From assembly GCA_025455015.1 (NCBI GenBank), contig JALONI010000028.1, forward strand, positions 1 through 32,958: DNA of 32,958 nt, in the 5' to 3' direction. Of the stretch, positions 25,249-32,586 are shown one piece after another. How positions within the stretch are numbered: position 1 is the first letter of the stretch; every line of letters begins with the position of its first letter. Under the pieces are notes generated by a model. It was not told where the DNA came from. It did no database searches and saw nothing but the letters and a program-made list of their open reading frames with translations. Both the position numbers and the translations under genes were made by a program. The DNA is from Cyclobacteriaceae bacterium (GTDB lineage: Bacteria > Bacteroidota > Bacteroidia > Cytophagales > Cyclobacteriaceae).

Positions 25249-26121
25249 TTATCGTACGCAAGTAGCCACCAGAATGGCGATGATCAATAGCATAAATACT
25301 GTCAAATAGCTTGCGCCCATTTCGGAATCCTCTTGGGCATTGGTTGTAGGAGGGATGGCATTGAAGTGTGTAACCATGAATTGCAAATTTTCACTGCATT
25401 TCACCCCGGAAAGGCTCTGAATAGTTTTTCTGACAAAGTCAGATTGGTACTTTTTTACGCTCTGACATAGGTTGATAAGGCTGTAGACAAGATCATCCCG
25501 CTCACCATGGAGTAGGTCTGGCAGATCGTTCAGGTAGTTTACGAATTGATAGTTAATAAACGTTACATGGTAACGTTGAAAATGCATGGGTTGGTCCGCC
25601 ATGGCGTCCAGCTCAGCCGTGAGAGCTTCCATCTCCCTTTTCAATGCAAAACAAAACAAGGTACACACGGAGTCAGTCATCAACCCTCGAATCGCCAAAA
25701 AGCTGCTGCATTGCTCAAAGTCTCTTTTGGCAAATGCGGAACTGATAGCGGTGGGGAGCGTGTGCAAGAGTGGTGTGTTTATATAGTCCTTAAATGACTC
25801 AAAAAGGGGATGCGTGAGGATGGAGTCTGAAAGTGTGATTTTGGGAATGTTGGCGTGGCCTTGAAGAGCGTGGGTCAAGCCTTCGGTCTCAACTATCCAA
25901 AGATGAAATTGAAGATGGTTGGGCTGGAGAAGGTCATCAAATGCGGCCAAAACGTCATTTTTGGAGTATCTGTGACCTTCAATTATTAATACGCTGTTTT
26001 TTTCGAGTCCGGACTCCACGAGAAGTTGCTTTTTGGCCCTCGCCAATGCGCGGTCTTTATCTTCCGTTCCGAAATCGAAGCCCGTGTAGCCTAGTAAAGG
26101 TATCGGAGATACAAATGCCAT
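25249..26121 (-). CDS. Tail-anchored membrane protein of unknown function, paralogue of its neighbour
   Basis: A 290-residue protein, homologous to the N-terminal and membrane parts of the downstream 508-residue protein. Matching blocks include KKQLLVESGLEKN against KRLLIELDLENAG, HRYSKNDVL against ERYTRNDIL, THPLFESFKDYI against YHPSFAEFQQFL, AFAKRDF against SFVKKDF, and FINYQFVNYLNDLPD against FIDYRFIQFLNAIPD. A single transmembrane helix ends the protein (about residues 267-289, VFMLLIIAILVATCV), so it is a tail-anchored form without the beta domain. It is probably the first gene of a two-gene minus-strand operon (63 bases between them). The ATG at 26121 is preferred; TTG two codons upstream is possible. 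Its 5' end is only 32 bases from the divergent DUF4197 gene. The function is unknown; a link to the convergent Hsp70 is inferred from context and shared AT-rich composition. Confidence 0.72.
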   Translation of the reverse strand: MAFVSPIPLLGYTGFDFGTEDKDRALARAKKQLLVESGLEKNSVLIIEGHRYSKNDVLAAFDDLLQPNHLQFHLWIVETEGLTHALQGHANIPKITLSDSILTHPLFESFKDYINTPLLHTLPTAISSAFAKRDFEQCSSFLAIRGLMTDSVCTLFCFALKREMEALTAELDAMADQPMHFQRYHVTFINYQFVNYLNDLPDLLHGERDDLVYSLINLCQSVKKYQSDFVRKTIQSLSGVKCSENLQFMVTHFNAIPPTTNAQEDSEMGASYLTVFMLLIIAILVATCVR

Positions 26122-26153
26122 TTTCAATTCAATTTATATAATTTTACGCCACT
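26122..26153. promoter_or_regulatory. Short AT-rich divergent intergenic region
   Basis: Only 32 bases separate the start codons of the tail-anchored protein gene (minus) and the DUF4197 gene (plus). The stretch is very AT-rich around TTTATATAATTTTA. On the plus strand TAATTTTA matches TAnnTTTG at all but the last base; no convincing -33 element was seen for either strand, so promoter parts must extend into the coding regions. Confidence 0.25.
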
Positions 26154-26891
26154 ATGAATAAAATTCTCAAGTCGTTTTTTTTTCAGGTTACCGCCCCGGT
26201 TTTGATTTTGATGGGTTGCACCACCGCCCAACTCAACCAAGCTATTTCGGATGCCAACAAGATGCTCGGCAGCGAACAGCCGCTGACCAACGCTGAGGTA
26301 GGCGAGGGCCTGAAGGAGGCGTTGATCAAGGGCATATCCAACGGGTCGGACATCGTATCGCAGGTAGACGGCTACTTCAAGAATCCCGAACTAAAAATCC
26401 CGTTTCCGCCCGAAGTAAGAAAAGTGGAGGAGCGGCTGCGGCAGGTGGGCTTTGGCGAAGAGGTGGACCGCTTTGTGATGACGCTGAACCGCGGGGCAGA
26501 AGATGCCGCCAAAGAGGCGAAGCCCATCTTTATCAGCGCCATCCGCCAGATGACCATCGAAGACGCCTGGGGTATCTTAAAAGGGCAACCCAACGCAGCT
26601 ACGGAGTACCTCAAACGAACCACTTCTGCCCAACTGCGCGAGAAGTTCATGCCCGTCATCCAACACTCGCTCACCAAAGTGAACGCCACCAAGTACTATG
26701 GAGACATTGTAAAGCGCTACAACCAAATTCCGCTGGTAGAGAAAGTCAATCCCGACCTGGCCGGGTACGCTACCGACAAAGCCATTGATGGATTATTTGT
26801 GATGATTGCCAGAGAAGAGAAGGCGATTCGCGAAAATCCGCTGGAGCGAACCACCGATTTGCTCAAGCGCGTGTTTGGATACAAGTCTTAG
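26154..26891 (+). CDS. DUF4197 family lipoprotein
   Basis: A 245-residue protein of the DUF4197 family, function unknown. The N-terminus is a lipoprotein signal: a charged start (MNKILK), a hydrophobic core and the lipobox LMGC with Cys22, so the mature protein should be lipid-anchored in the envelope. The body is helical with the family-typical segments LTNAEVGEGLKEALIKGI, a DGYFKNPELKIPFPPE stretch, LNRGAEDAAKEAKPIF and the conserved end ATDKAIDGLFVMIAREE. The length agrees with the family. Composition is GC-rich, unlike the divergent neighbour, which places the right boundary of the AT-rich Hsp70 block at 26121-26154. It is followed 46 bases later by paaN, probably by chance rather than pathway. 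Confidence 0.85.
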   Translation: MNKILKSFFFQVTAPVLILMGCTTAQLNQAISDANKMLGSEQPLTNAEVGEGLKEALIKGISNGSDIVSQVDGYFKNPELKIPFPPEVRKVEERLRQVGFGEEVDRFVMTLNRGAEDAAKEAKPIFISAIRQMTIEDAWGILKGQPNAATEYLKRTTSAQLREKFMPVIQHSLTKVNATKYYGDIVKRYNQIPLVEKVNPDLAGYATDKAIDGLFVMIAREEKAIRENPLERTTDLLKRVFGYKS

Positions 26892-26907
26892 TGTGCACCG
26901 GCTCCGA

Positions 26908-26920
26908 TTCGTTAAACGAA
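26908..26920. promoter_or_regulatory. Small palindrome upstream of paaN, possible operator
   Basis: TTCGTT-A-AACGAA is a perfect 13-base palindrome with 6-base arms, ending 17 bases before the paaN start codon. That position would suit a repressor site, but a single short palindrome may be chance; no regulator gene is adjacent. Confidence 0.25.
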
Positions 26921-26937
26921 ATAATACCCAACAAACC

Positions 26938-28599
26938 ATGGTTGAAAAACATCACGCTATCCTGACAAAGGCCGTGCAGGCCTTGCATGCCCGCACGTTT
27001 TATGCGGCCTTCCCCGAACATCCCGCGCCTGCCGTTTATGGCGAAACAGCCGATGCCGATGGGCAAGCCAGATTCAAAAGCTGGCTCGGCAAAAAATTTG
27101 ATGAGTTGCACCAGCCCAATCCTGAAAAATGGGCAGGGCAGGAGGAGTCGCCTTACCTGCAGGAGCCATTGGGTGTTGCCTATCCGTTGTTTTCGGTAGA
27201 CACGCTCGTGCAGCGCAGCGAGGCAGCCTTTCATCAATGGCGCAAAGTGAGCGTGGACGACCGCGCAGAGATTTTACTGGAGTCGCTGGAGCGCGTAAAG
27301 AAACGTTTTTTTGAGATTGCCTATGCCACCATGCACACCACCGGGCAGGGATACATGATGGCGTTTCAAGCTTCCGGGCCCCACGCAGCCGACCGCGCAT
27401 TGGAGGCGATCGCGGCCGGGTACGAAGAGCTCAACCGGTTTCCTGCGCAAGCACTGTGGGACAAACCGATGGGCAAATTCAACATTCAACTGAACAAAGA
27501 ATGGCGGGCCGTGCCCAAGGGCATCTCGGTGGTGATTGGCTGTTCTACGTTTCCCACGTGGAATTCCGTAACGGGCGTTTACGGAAGTTTGATTACCGGC
27601 AACAGTGTCATCGTAAAGCCCCATCCGGGCGCTATTTTACCCGTAGCCATTTTTGTGGCCGAAATCCAGCATGTATTGGTTGAAAAAAAGCTGGACCCTG
27701 CCATCTGCCAGTTGGCGGTGGATACCTTTGACCAGATGATTACCCAACCGCTGGCCGAGCATCCAAACGTGAAGTTGATTGACTTCACCGGCAATTCAAC
27801 CTTTGGCTCGTATCTGGAGGCGTTGCCGGGCAAAGTTGTGTTCACCGAAAAAACAGGGGTCAATTCAGTGATACTGGACTCTGTGGAGGATATCGACAAA
27901 GTAGCGGCCAACCTGGCCTTCTCGGTCAATCTTTACAGTGGCCAAATGTGTACCGCCCCGCAGAACTTCTACGTGCCGCGGGCGGGAGTGAAGACACCGG
28001 CCGGCCAGGTTTCGTTTGAGGAGTTTGCCGAGAAGTTTGTAGCGCAGTTGAACAGCCTGATCGACAACCCGAAGGCGGGGCCCTTTGTGTTGGGTGCCGT
28101 GCAAAACAAAAAAACGTGCGATCGTGTCATCGAAGCCGAGAAGTTGCCGGGAAAAGTTTGGTTAAAGTCGCGCACCTTCGAAAATCCGATGTTCCCGAAA
28201 GCGCGCGTGGCCACGCCCGTGGTCGTGGAGATTGACTCCTCGAAAAAAGACGTTTTCAGCCGGGAGCTTTTTGGCCCCATCGTGCTGCTCATCAAAACAA
28301 AAGACAGCGAAGAGTCTCTCGCATTGGCACAGGAGATGGCGATGCATCATGGCGCTATTTCATGCGGGGCGTACACCACGGACGCCATGCTTCGTGAAAA
28401 AATTGCAGATACCATGGCATTGGCTGCCACGCCTGTGTCCTTCAACCTGACGGGCGGTATTTATATGAACCAAAATGCGGCCTTTTCCGATTTTCACGTG
28501 ACGGGCGGCAATCCTTCAGGCAATGCCTCCTTTACAAACCCCGAGTATGTGACCAAGCGTTTTACCTGGGTGGGCCATCGCGAACCGGTGAAGGGGTAG
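26938..28599 (+). CDS. paaN: PaaN-type phenylacetate-degradation aldehyde dehydrogenase
   Basis: A 553-residue member of the PaaN family within the aldehyde dehydrogenase superfamily, linked to aerobic phenylacetate or related ring-cleavage aldehyde oxidation. The N-terminus (residues 1-80) has the PaaN-type ALHARTFYAAFPEHP and GETADADGQARFKSWLGKKFDEL. The dehydrogenase fold follows with ISVVIGCSTFPTWN, VIVKPHPGAILP, DFTGNSTFGSYLE and the catalytic segment GQMCTAPQNFYVPR (nucleophile Cys338). FSRELFGPIVLLI and a glycine-rich end close it. I chose ATG 26938, where the conserved N-terminus begins; the frame is open further upstream but overlaps the DUF4197 gene. No other paa genes are near, so it is an orphan, and the physiological substrate may differ from classical PaaZ or PaaN. 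Confidence 0.88.
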   Translation: MVEKHHAILTKAVQALHARTFYAAFPEHPAPAVYGETADADGQARFKSWLGKKFDELHQPNPEKWAGQEESPYLQEPLGVAYPLFSVDTLVQRSEAAFHQWRKVSVDDRAEILLESLERVKKRFFEIAYATMHTTGQGYMMAFQASGPHAADRALEAIAAGYEELNRFPAQALWDKPMGKFNIQLNKEWRAVPKGISVVIGCSTFPTWNSVTGVYGSLITGNSVIVKPHPGAILPVAIFVAEIQHVLVEKKLDPAICQLAVDTFDQMITQPLAEHPNVKLIDFTGNSTFGSYLEALPGKVVFTEKTGVNSVILDSVEDIDKVAANLAFSVNLYSGQMCTAPQNFYVPRAGVKTPAGQVSFEEFAEKFVAQLNSLIDNPKAGPFVLGAVQNKKTCDRVIEAEKLPGKVWLKSRTFENPMFPKARVATPVVVEIDSSKKDVFSRELFGPIVLLIKTKDSEESLALAQEMAMHHGAISCGAYTTDAMLREKIADTMALAATPVSFNLTGGIYMNQNAAFSDFHVTGGNPSGNASFTNPEYVTKRFTWVGHREPVKG

Positions 28600-28700
28600 T
28601 AGTCCACCTGCCGTTGTGCGAGGCACTTGTGAGCGAATGGATGAGACCCATGGGTAAGGCTCCATCGCGATGAAATGGTTTAGTAGGGTGGTTGTTACGC

Positions 28701-28774
28701 ACGTCCCGTAGGGACGTGATATCGGTAGTAGTAGTAGAGAGAAATTTTTCATGGTTGCACGTCCCGTAGGGACG
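28701..28774. repeat. REP-like palindromic unit, copy A
   Basis: Two hairpins with the core ACGTCCC-GTA-GGGACGT (28701-28717, and 28759-28774 with its last base altered) flank a spacer reading GTGATATCGGTAG, three further TAG triplets, then AGAGAAATTTTTCATGG. Each core has 7-base arms and a 3-base loop. The same unit recurs at 28881-28945 with only one TAG. A degenerate third spacer (CCATCTTGGTAGTAG) follows directly after the second core. Confidence 0.85.
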
Positions 28775-28880
28775 CCATCTTGGTAGTAGAAAGGCATTTT
28801 GCAGTTTTCACAGGGGATCTAAATTCTTTCATGTTCCCGTGGCAATACATGCCGACAGAAGGTTTTGCGGGGATTTATCC

Positions 28881-28945
28881 ACGTCCCGTAGGGACGTGAT
28901 ATCGGTAGAGAGAAATTTTGCATGGTTGCAAGTCCCGTAGGGACG
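28881..28945. repeat. REP-like palindromic unit, copy B
   Basis: A 65-base near-duplicate of the unit at 28701-28774. A perfect core lies at 28881-28897, the spacer has a single TAG where copy A has four, and the second core at 28930-28945 has one substitution (AAGTCCC in place of ACGTCCC). The nine-base length difference between the units is fully explained by the three missing TAG triplets. Confidence 0.85.
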
Positions 28946-29029
28946 ACATACGCTGAGCGGCACCTCTATTCCAGACTCTCACGCGATCAGCCGGGGACGG
29001 AATCGTTCAACTTGAAGAAACATAAGAAC

Positions 29030-29488
29030 TCACGGGTTCCGAAGCGAATCCACCAGCTTAATGGAAGCCGAGTTAATGCAGTAACGCAAACCGCTGGGAG
29101 CGGGGCCATCGGGAAAAACATGGCCGAGGTGGCCGTCACAGACATTGCACGTCACCTCTACGCGCATCATGCCAAAGGTGGTGTCTTGGTGGTAGGCGAT
29201 GGCGTTTTCCGATACGGGCTGGGTAAATCTGGGCCAGCCCGTGCCGCTCTCAAATTTCACCGTTGCGTCAAAAAGCAAGGTGCCACAGCAGCGGCAGGCA
29301 TACAAGCCCGGATCGTGTGCTTCGCAGTACGCACCGGTAAAGGCGCGCTCGGTTCCCTTTTTGCGGGTGATGTAGAATTCCTCTTCGGTCAGCAGTTTTT
29401 TCCATTCCGCATCCGTTTTCTCCAACCGATAGGGAGGTACGGGGTTGCCTTTTGAGGCGAAGTGCAAAACGTTTTTCCAAGTGAGCAT
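29030..29488 (-). CDS. msrB: Peptide-methionine (R)-S-oxide reductase
   Basis: A 152-residue enzyme that reduces the R form of methionine sulfoxide in oxidised proteins. Zinc-binding pairs are present as CRCCG (Cys65 and Cys68) and CNVC (Cys114 and Cys117). The conserved GTGWPRFTQP and GHLGHVFPDGP motifs follow, and the catalytic cysteine is Cys137 in RYCINSASIKL. No second, resolving enzyme domain (MsrA) is fused. The ATG at 29488 starts close to the conserved WKNVLHFASKG region; a GTG ten codons upstream is an alternative. No signal peptide is seen, so it is probably cytosolic. It is the last gene of the minus-strand run, 55 bases after the exporter gene. The frame ends at the edge of the repeat-containing interval. 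Confidence 0.94.
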   Translation of the reverse strand: MLTWKNVLHFASKGNPVPPYRLEKTDAEWKKLLTEEEFYITRKKGTERAFTGAYCEAHDPGLYACRCCGTLLFDATVKFESGTGWPRFTQPVSENAIAYHQDTTFGMMRVEVTCNVCDGHLGHVFPDGPAPSGLRYCINSASIKLVDSLRNP

Positions 29489-29543
29489 GGCGGTATCGTT
29501 CGGTCTGCGTTGAAACACCGCGGGCCGGCAAAAAGTTTTCGAG

Positions 29544-30293
29544 CTAAAAAAACCAAAGTTTGACCGCCATCAAAACAAGGGAGGAAACCATGATGCGTTT
29601 AATCCAGCGCTCACTGGCCGTCACGCTCCACCGGCTGGCATACCAGCCACCCAGCCCGTGGCCAATGGCCAGCACAAAACCGGTGAACCAGACAATTTTT
29701 CCTTCCCAGGCAAAGACCGCGACAGACACCCCGGTATACACGATGGCCACAAACACCTTGATGTAGTTTATCTTCACCAATGGGAAGTTGTTGATTAAGC
29801 TCAGCGTGCCGATCACCAAAAAGCCAATACCCGCTTGCACAAAGCCTCCGTAAATCCCGATCAAGAAAAACAGCATAATGCCGGCCACCCGGTGCCAGGG
29901 CCCCAAACGTTCCGGTTGGTTGTTGCTTCGAAACGGATCGATGATCACCAATGCGGTGGAGAAGAGCATGACGCCCACAAACAACTGCTTGAACAATGTA
30001 TCGGTAACCTGGGCAGCCAGTTGCGAGCCGATAAAGCCGCCCACCAACGACACCGCGCATAGCCATATGCTGTACCCAAGCGGCAGTGCCACCCGCTTGG
30101 AGGCAAAACCACCCACGGCCGATAGATTCTGTGCAAGAATGGCTACGCGGGCAGTAGCATTGGCCGCAGTGATGGGCATGCCCAAAAAGGTGAGGATCGG
30201 AACGGTGAACAAAGAGCCGCCACCTCCGATTGTGTTCAAAAAAGCGGCTACAAAGCCAACAATCGTAATGAACAAATATTCATACCAGAGCAT
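29544..30293 (-). CDS. TauE/SafE family (DUF81) membrane exporter
   Basis: A 249-residue integral membrane protein with about seven to eight hydrophobic helices. The family's internal repeat is visible: the first half starts with FLNTIGGGGSLFTVPIL and ANATARVAILAQN, and the second half repeats the theme in GGFVQAGIGFLVIGTLSLI and INYIKVFVAIVYTG. Family members are thought to move sulfite, sulfoacetate or other small anions across the inner membrane; the substrate here is not evident. The ATG at 30293 lies three bases after the stop of the SDR gene, so they are co-transcribed. No sulfur-metabolism gene other than msrB is close. Confidence 0.87.
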   Translation of the reverse strand: MLWYEYLFITIVGFVAAFLNTIGGGGSLFTVPILTFLGMPITAANATARVAILAQNLSAVGGFASKRVALPLGYSIWLCAVSLVGGFIGSQLAAQVTDTLFKQLFVGVMLFSTALVIIDPFRSNNQPERLGPWHRVAGIMLFFLIGIYGGFVQAGIGFLVIGTLSLINNFPLVKINYIKVFVAIVYTGVSVAVFAWEGKIVWFTGFVLAIGHGLGGWYASRWSVTASERWIKRIMVSSLVLMAVKLWFF

Positions 30294-30296
30294 GAC

Positions 30297-31103
30297 TTAC
30301 CGCACGCTGACCTTGCGCACCACGCGCGCAAACAAACCCGGCAAAAAGCGTTGCAGGTACACGCCCAGCAATTCTTTGCTGCCGCCAATGTAGGCTTCTC
30401 GTTTTTTCTTTTCGATGGCGCGAATCATCCGGCTGGCAAATTTTTCAGGGGCCATGCCTGCATCGGTGGAGGCATCCATTTGATTGAGGGGCGCGCCCGT
30501 ACCGGTGAGTGCATGAAAGGTCACCTGGGTTCGGACCCAGCCGGGGCAAATCAGGGTGACGTGTATGTTTTTCGATTCCTGCCAAAGCTCCGCCCGCAGC
30601 GAATCAAAGAATCCATGCAAGGCATGTTTGGCGGCCGCATAGCCACTGCGGTAAGGTGTGCCAATGATGCCCATCACGCTGCTTACCGTCACAACGTGGC
30701 CCGCCTTGCGTTTCAGGAAATGAGGCAATAAAAACTTCGTCAACGCAACCGTACCAAAGTAGTCTACCTCCATCAGCAGCCGGTCTACCTCCACGGATGT
30801 GTCTTTAGCCAGGCTGCGTTGGCTGATGCCGCCATTGTTGATCAAGATGTCAACGTGGCCAAACAATTGGATGGCCGCTTCGGTAACGAGCGCAAGCGAA
30901 GCCGGTTGGGCCAAGTCAAGCGGCAACAGTTTGATGTGGCTTTGCGCTTCGGGCGGGCAGTTTCCTTTCACCCGCTCCAATTCGTTTTTTCTGCGAGCCG
31001 ACAAGATCAGCCACGCTCCGCGTTTGGCCAGGGCGTAGGTGAGAAACTCGCCAATACCTGACGAGGCTCCCGTAATCCAGATTACTTTGTTTTGCAGGGA
31101 CAT
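30297..31103 (-). CDS. Short-chain dehydrogenase/reductase
   Basis: A 268-residue classical SDR oxidoreductase. The Rossmann motif TGASSGIG covers residues 11-18. The NNAG motif appears as NNGG (89-92), the catalytic serine is in TVSSV (141-142), and the YxxxK pair is Tyr155 and Lys159 in GYAAAKHALHGF. PGWVRTQ follows in the usual place. The basic residues SARRKN after the second strand suggest NADPH use. The C-terminal 30 residues are basic and hydrophobic (LLGVYLQRFLPGLFARVV), which could contact the membrane. The ATG at 31103 is preferred over an in-frame TTG two codons upstream. It lies two bases after the folA stop and three before the exporter gene. The substrate is unknown. Confidence 0.88.
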   Translation of the reverse strand: MSLQNKVIWITGASSGIGEFLTYALAKRGAWLILSARRKNELERVKGNCPPEAQSHIKLLPLDLAQPASLALVTEAAIQLFGHVDILINNGGISQRSLAKDTSVEVDRLLMEVDYFGTVALTKFLLPHFLKRKAGHVVTVSSVMGIIGTPYRSGYAAAKHALHGFFDSLRAELWQESKNIHVTLICPGWVRTQVTFHALTGTGAPLNQMDASTDAGMAPEKFASRMIRAIEKKKREAYIGGSKELLGVYLQRFLPGLFARVVRKVSVR

Positions 31104-31105
31104 GG

Positions 31106-31606
31106 TCAACGTCTTTCGTACACGACAAAATCAAACGCGTAGCGGTGGCGGGCATCGATGGGGTGGTGCTTGCGTGACACTTCGCGCCAGGATGATGCCT
31201 CAAAGGTTGGAAAGTACGTGTCGCCTGCCAGCACGGTCTGTATTTCGGTGAGGTACAACCGATGCGCTTGGGGTAAGGCCAGTTGGTAAATTTCTGCGCC
31301 CCCAATCACAAACACCTCCGGCTCATGGGCGCGCGCGGCCAGCGCCCATGCATCCGCCATCGTGTTTACCACGTGCGCACCGGTGGCAGTGAACGAAACC
31401 TGCCGTGTCATCACAATGTTGGTGCGCTTGGGCAGCGGTCTGTATTTCAGGGGAATTGAGTCCCAGTTTTTCCGGCCCATGATCACGTGATGATGCAGGG
31501 TGGTCTCCATGAAGTACTTCATGTCGTCCGGAAGTGACCAAGGCAAGTCATTGTCTTTGCCAATGACACGGTTTTGGGTGAGTGCAGCAATGAGCGAAAC
31601 AATCAT
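31106..31606 (-). CDS. folA: Dihydrofolate reductase
   Basis: A 166-residue cytosolic enzyme that reduces dihydrofolate to tetrahydrofolate with NADPH. Diagnostic motifs are [20 protein letters not shown] (residues 4-23), the substrate-binding acid in LPDDMKYF (Asp28, equivalent to Asp27 of E. coli), [12 protein letters not shown], and [14 protein letters not shown] with the paired glycines of the NADPH site. Length and order are typical of the chromosomal trimethoprim-sensitive type. It is followed within two bases by the SDR gene. A good promoter-like sequence lies just upstream, within the fmt 3' end, so folA may be transcribed independently of fmt. tetrahydrofolate supply and formyl-methionyl-tRNA synthesis by fmt are metabolically related. 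Confidence 0.96.
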   Translation of the reverse strand: MIVSLIAALTQNRVIGKDNDLPWSLPDDMKYFMETTLHHHVIMGRKNWDSIPLKYRPLPKRTNIVMTRQVSFTATGAHVVNTMADAWALAARAHEPEVFVIGGAEIYQLALPQAHRLYLTEIQTVLAGDTYFPTFEASSWREVSRKHHPIDARHRYAFDFVVYERR

Positions 31607-31622
31607 GGTGGTGAGGCTGGCG

Positions 31623-31652
31623 CAAAGATATTGATTGCCGAACCCCTACAAC
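31623..31652 (-). promoter_or_regulatory. Putative folA promoter
   Basis: On the minus strand TATCTTTG (31630-31623) matches the TAnnTTTG -7 consensus perfectly. GTTG (31652-31649) precedes it with an 18-base gap, which fits the -33 element with one mismatch. Transcription would start around 31618, about a dozen bases before the folA ATG. The site overlaps the end of fmt. Confidence 0.5.
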
Positions 31653-32575
31653 GTGTTTCCTCGGAAAAACTCCGCTATGCTCATGCTTCGTTTGCCTTCC
31701 GGTTGCAAGGCTATTACGTTAATCCACCCATCGTGGGCGCGTATGTGCAAATACGTTTTCTGGTCGGTTTGGATCGTTCCCGGTGCTGCTGCTGGTGCGG
31801 TCTGCGGCAGTACCGTTGTCTGGTGTAATTTGAAAGTCTTTCCGTTGAGTACCGTCCACGCGCCAGGGTAGGGGCTCAGCCCGCGTATCAGGTTGTGGAT
31901 GGCCTGGGCTGGTTTGTCCCACATCACCTGGCCTGTTTCTTTGAATATTTTGGGGGCACTTTTTTCGGTGCCCGTTACGGCTTGCGGTACGGACGGGTAG
32001 TCACCCCGTTCAATGGCTCGTACTGTTTTAACAACCAGCGAAGCCCCTTTGTGCATGAGCCGTTCGTACAACGTGCCCGCATCATCGCTGGGGTGTATCG
32101 GTTCATTTTCTTGAAACACGATGCTGCCCGTGTCAATTTCTTGTTTTAGAAAAAAGGTGGTGACGCCCGTTTCGGTTTCTCCGTTGATGATGGCCCACGG
32201 AATGGGCGCAGCACCGCGGTACTGCGGCAACAAAGAAGCGTGCAGATTAAAAGTGCCAAACGTGGGCATGGCCCACACGGCCTCGGGCAGCATGCGGAAG
32301 GCCACCACAATCTGGAGATTGGCCTGATGGCTTTTTAGTTCGTCTAAGAAAGCGGGCGACTTCAAGTTGGTGGGCTGCAACACGGGCAACTGGTGTTTTT
32401 GGGCACATATCTTCACGGGCGATGGCGTCAGCTTTTGTCCGCGCCCCGAGGGCTTGTCGGGTGCGGTAATCACCGCCACGGGCGGGTAGCCCTCGTGCAC
32501 CAGGGCTTCCAGACTGGCCACGGCAAACTCGGGGGTGCCCATGAAAATGATACGAAGATTATTTTTTGACATCAT
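31646..32575 (-). CDS. fmt: Methionyl-tRNA formyltransferase
   Basis: A 309-residue enzyme that formylates initiator methionyl-tRNA using 10-formyltetrahydrofolate. The N-terminal formyltransferase domain has RIIFMGTPEFAV, the tRNA-contact region DKPSGRGQKLTPSPVK, and the catalytic trio Asn110, His112 and Asp148 (in FNLHASLLPQYRG and EIDTGSIV). The C-terminal OB-like domain covers about 205-309, with the usual linker VMWDKPAQAIHNLIRGLSPYPGAW split around residue 230. Two adjacent ATG codons (32575 and 32572) can both serve as start. A large inverted repeat lies 11 bases before the start, between nth and fmt. The enzyme appears fully intact and is a standard housekeeping gene. Confidence 0.96.
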   Translation of the reverse strand: MMSKNNLRIIFMGTPEFAVASLEALVHEGYPPVAVITAPDKPSGRGQKLTPSPVKICAQKHQLPVLQPTNLKSPAFLDELKSHQANLQIVVAFRMLPEAVWAMPTFGTFNLHASLLPQYRGAAPIPWAIINGETETGVTTFFLKQEIDTGSIVFQENEPIHPSDDAGTLYERLMHKGASLVVKTVRAIERGDYPSVPQAVTGTEKSAPKIFKETGQVMWDKPAQAIHNLIRGLSPYPGAWTVLNGKTFKLHQTTVLPQTAPAAAPGTIQTDQKTYLHIRAHDGWINVIALQPEGKRSMSIAEFFRGNTL

Positions 32576-32586
32576 TCATTTTTTTT

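Larger units (their letters stand above)
28600..29029. other. Gene-free interval of 430 bases with repeats
   Basis: No credible gene was found between the paaN stop and the msrB stop. The right part holds four copies of a short palindrome arranged as a duplicated unit (listed separately). The remainder (28600-28700, 28775-28880 and 28946-29029) shows no promoter, terminator or RNA gene that I could recognise. paaN and msrB are convergent, so this is a dead-end region for transcription from both sides. Confidence 0.6.

Noticed and set aside
23659-26121. J domain in the two membrane proteins next to Hsp70
   Set aside because: Neither protein has an HPD tripeptide or a J-domain helix pattern; the YHPS and THPL segments lie in a different conserved block.
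28701-28945. Repeats resembling a CRISPR array
   Set aside because: The repeats are 16-17-base palindromes with gaps of about 41, 106 and 32 bases, the spacers are themselves duplicated, and no cas genes are present.
28922-29455. Open frame on the plus strand opposite msrB
   Set aside because: It starts within the repeat region and runs antisense to clear MsrB motifs; no independent support.
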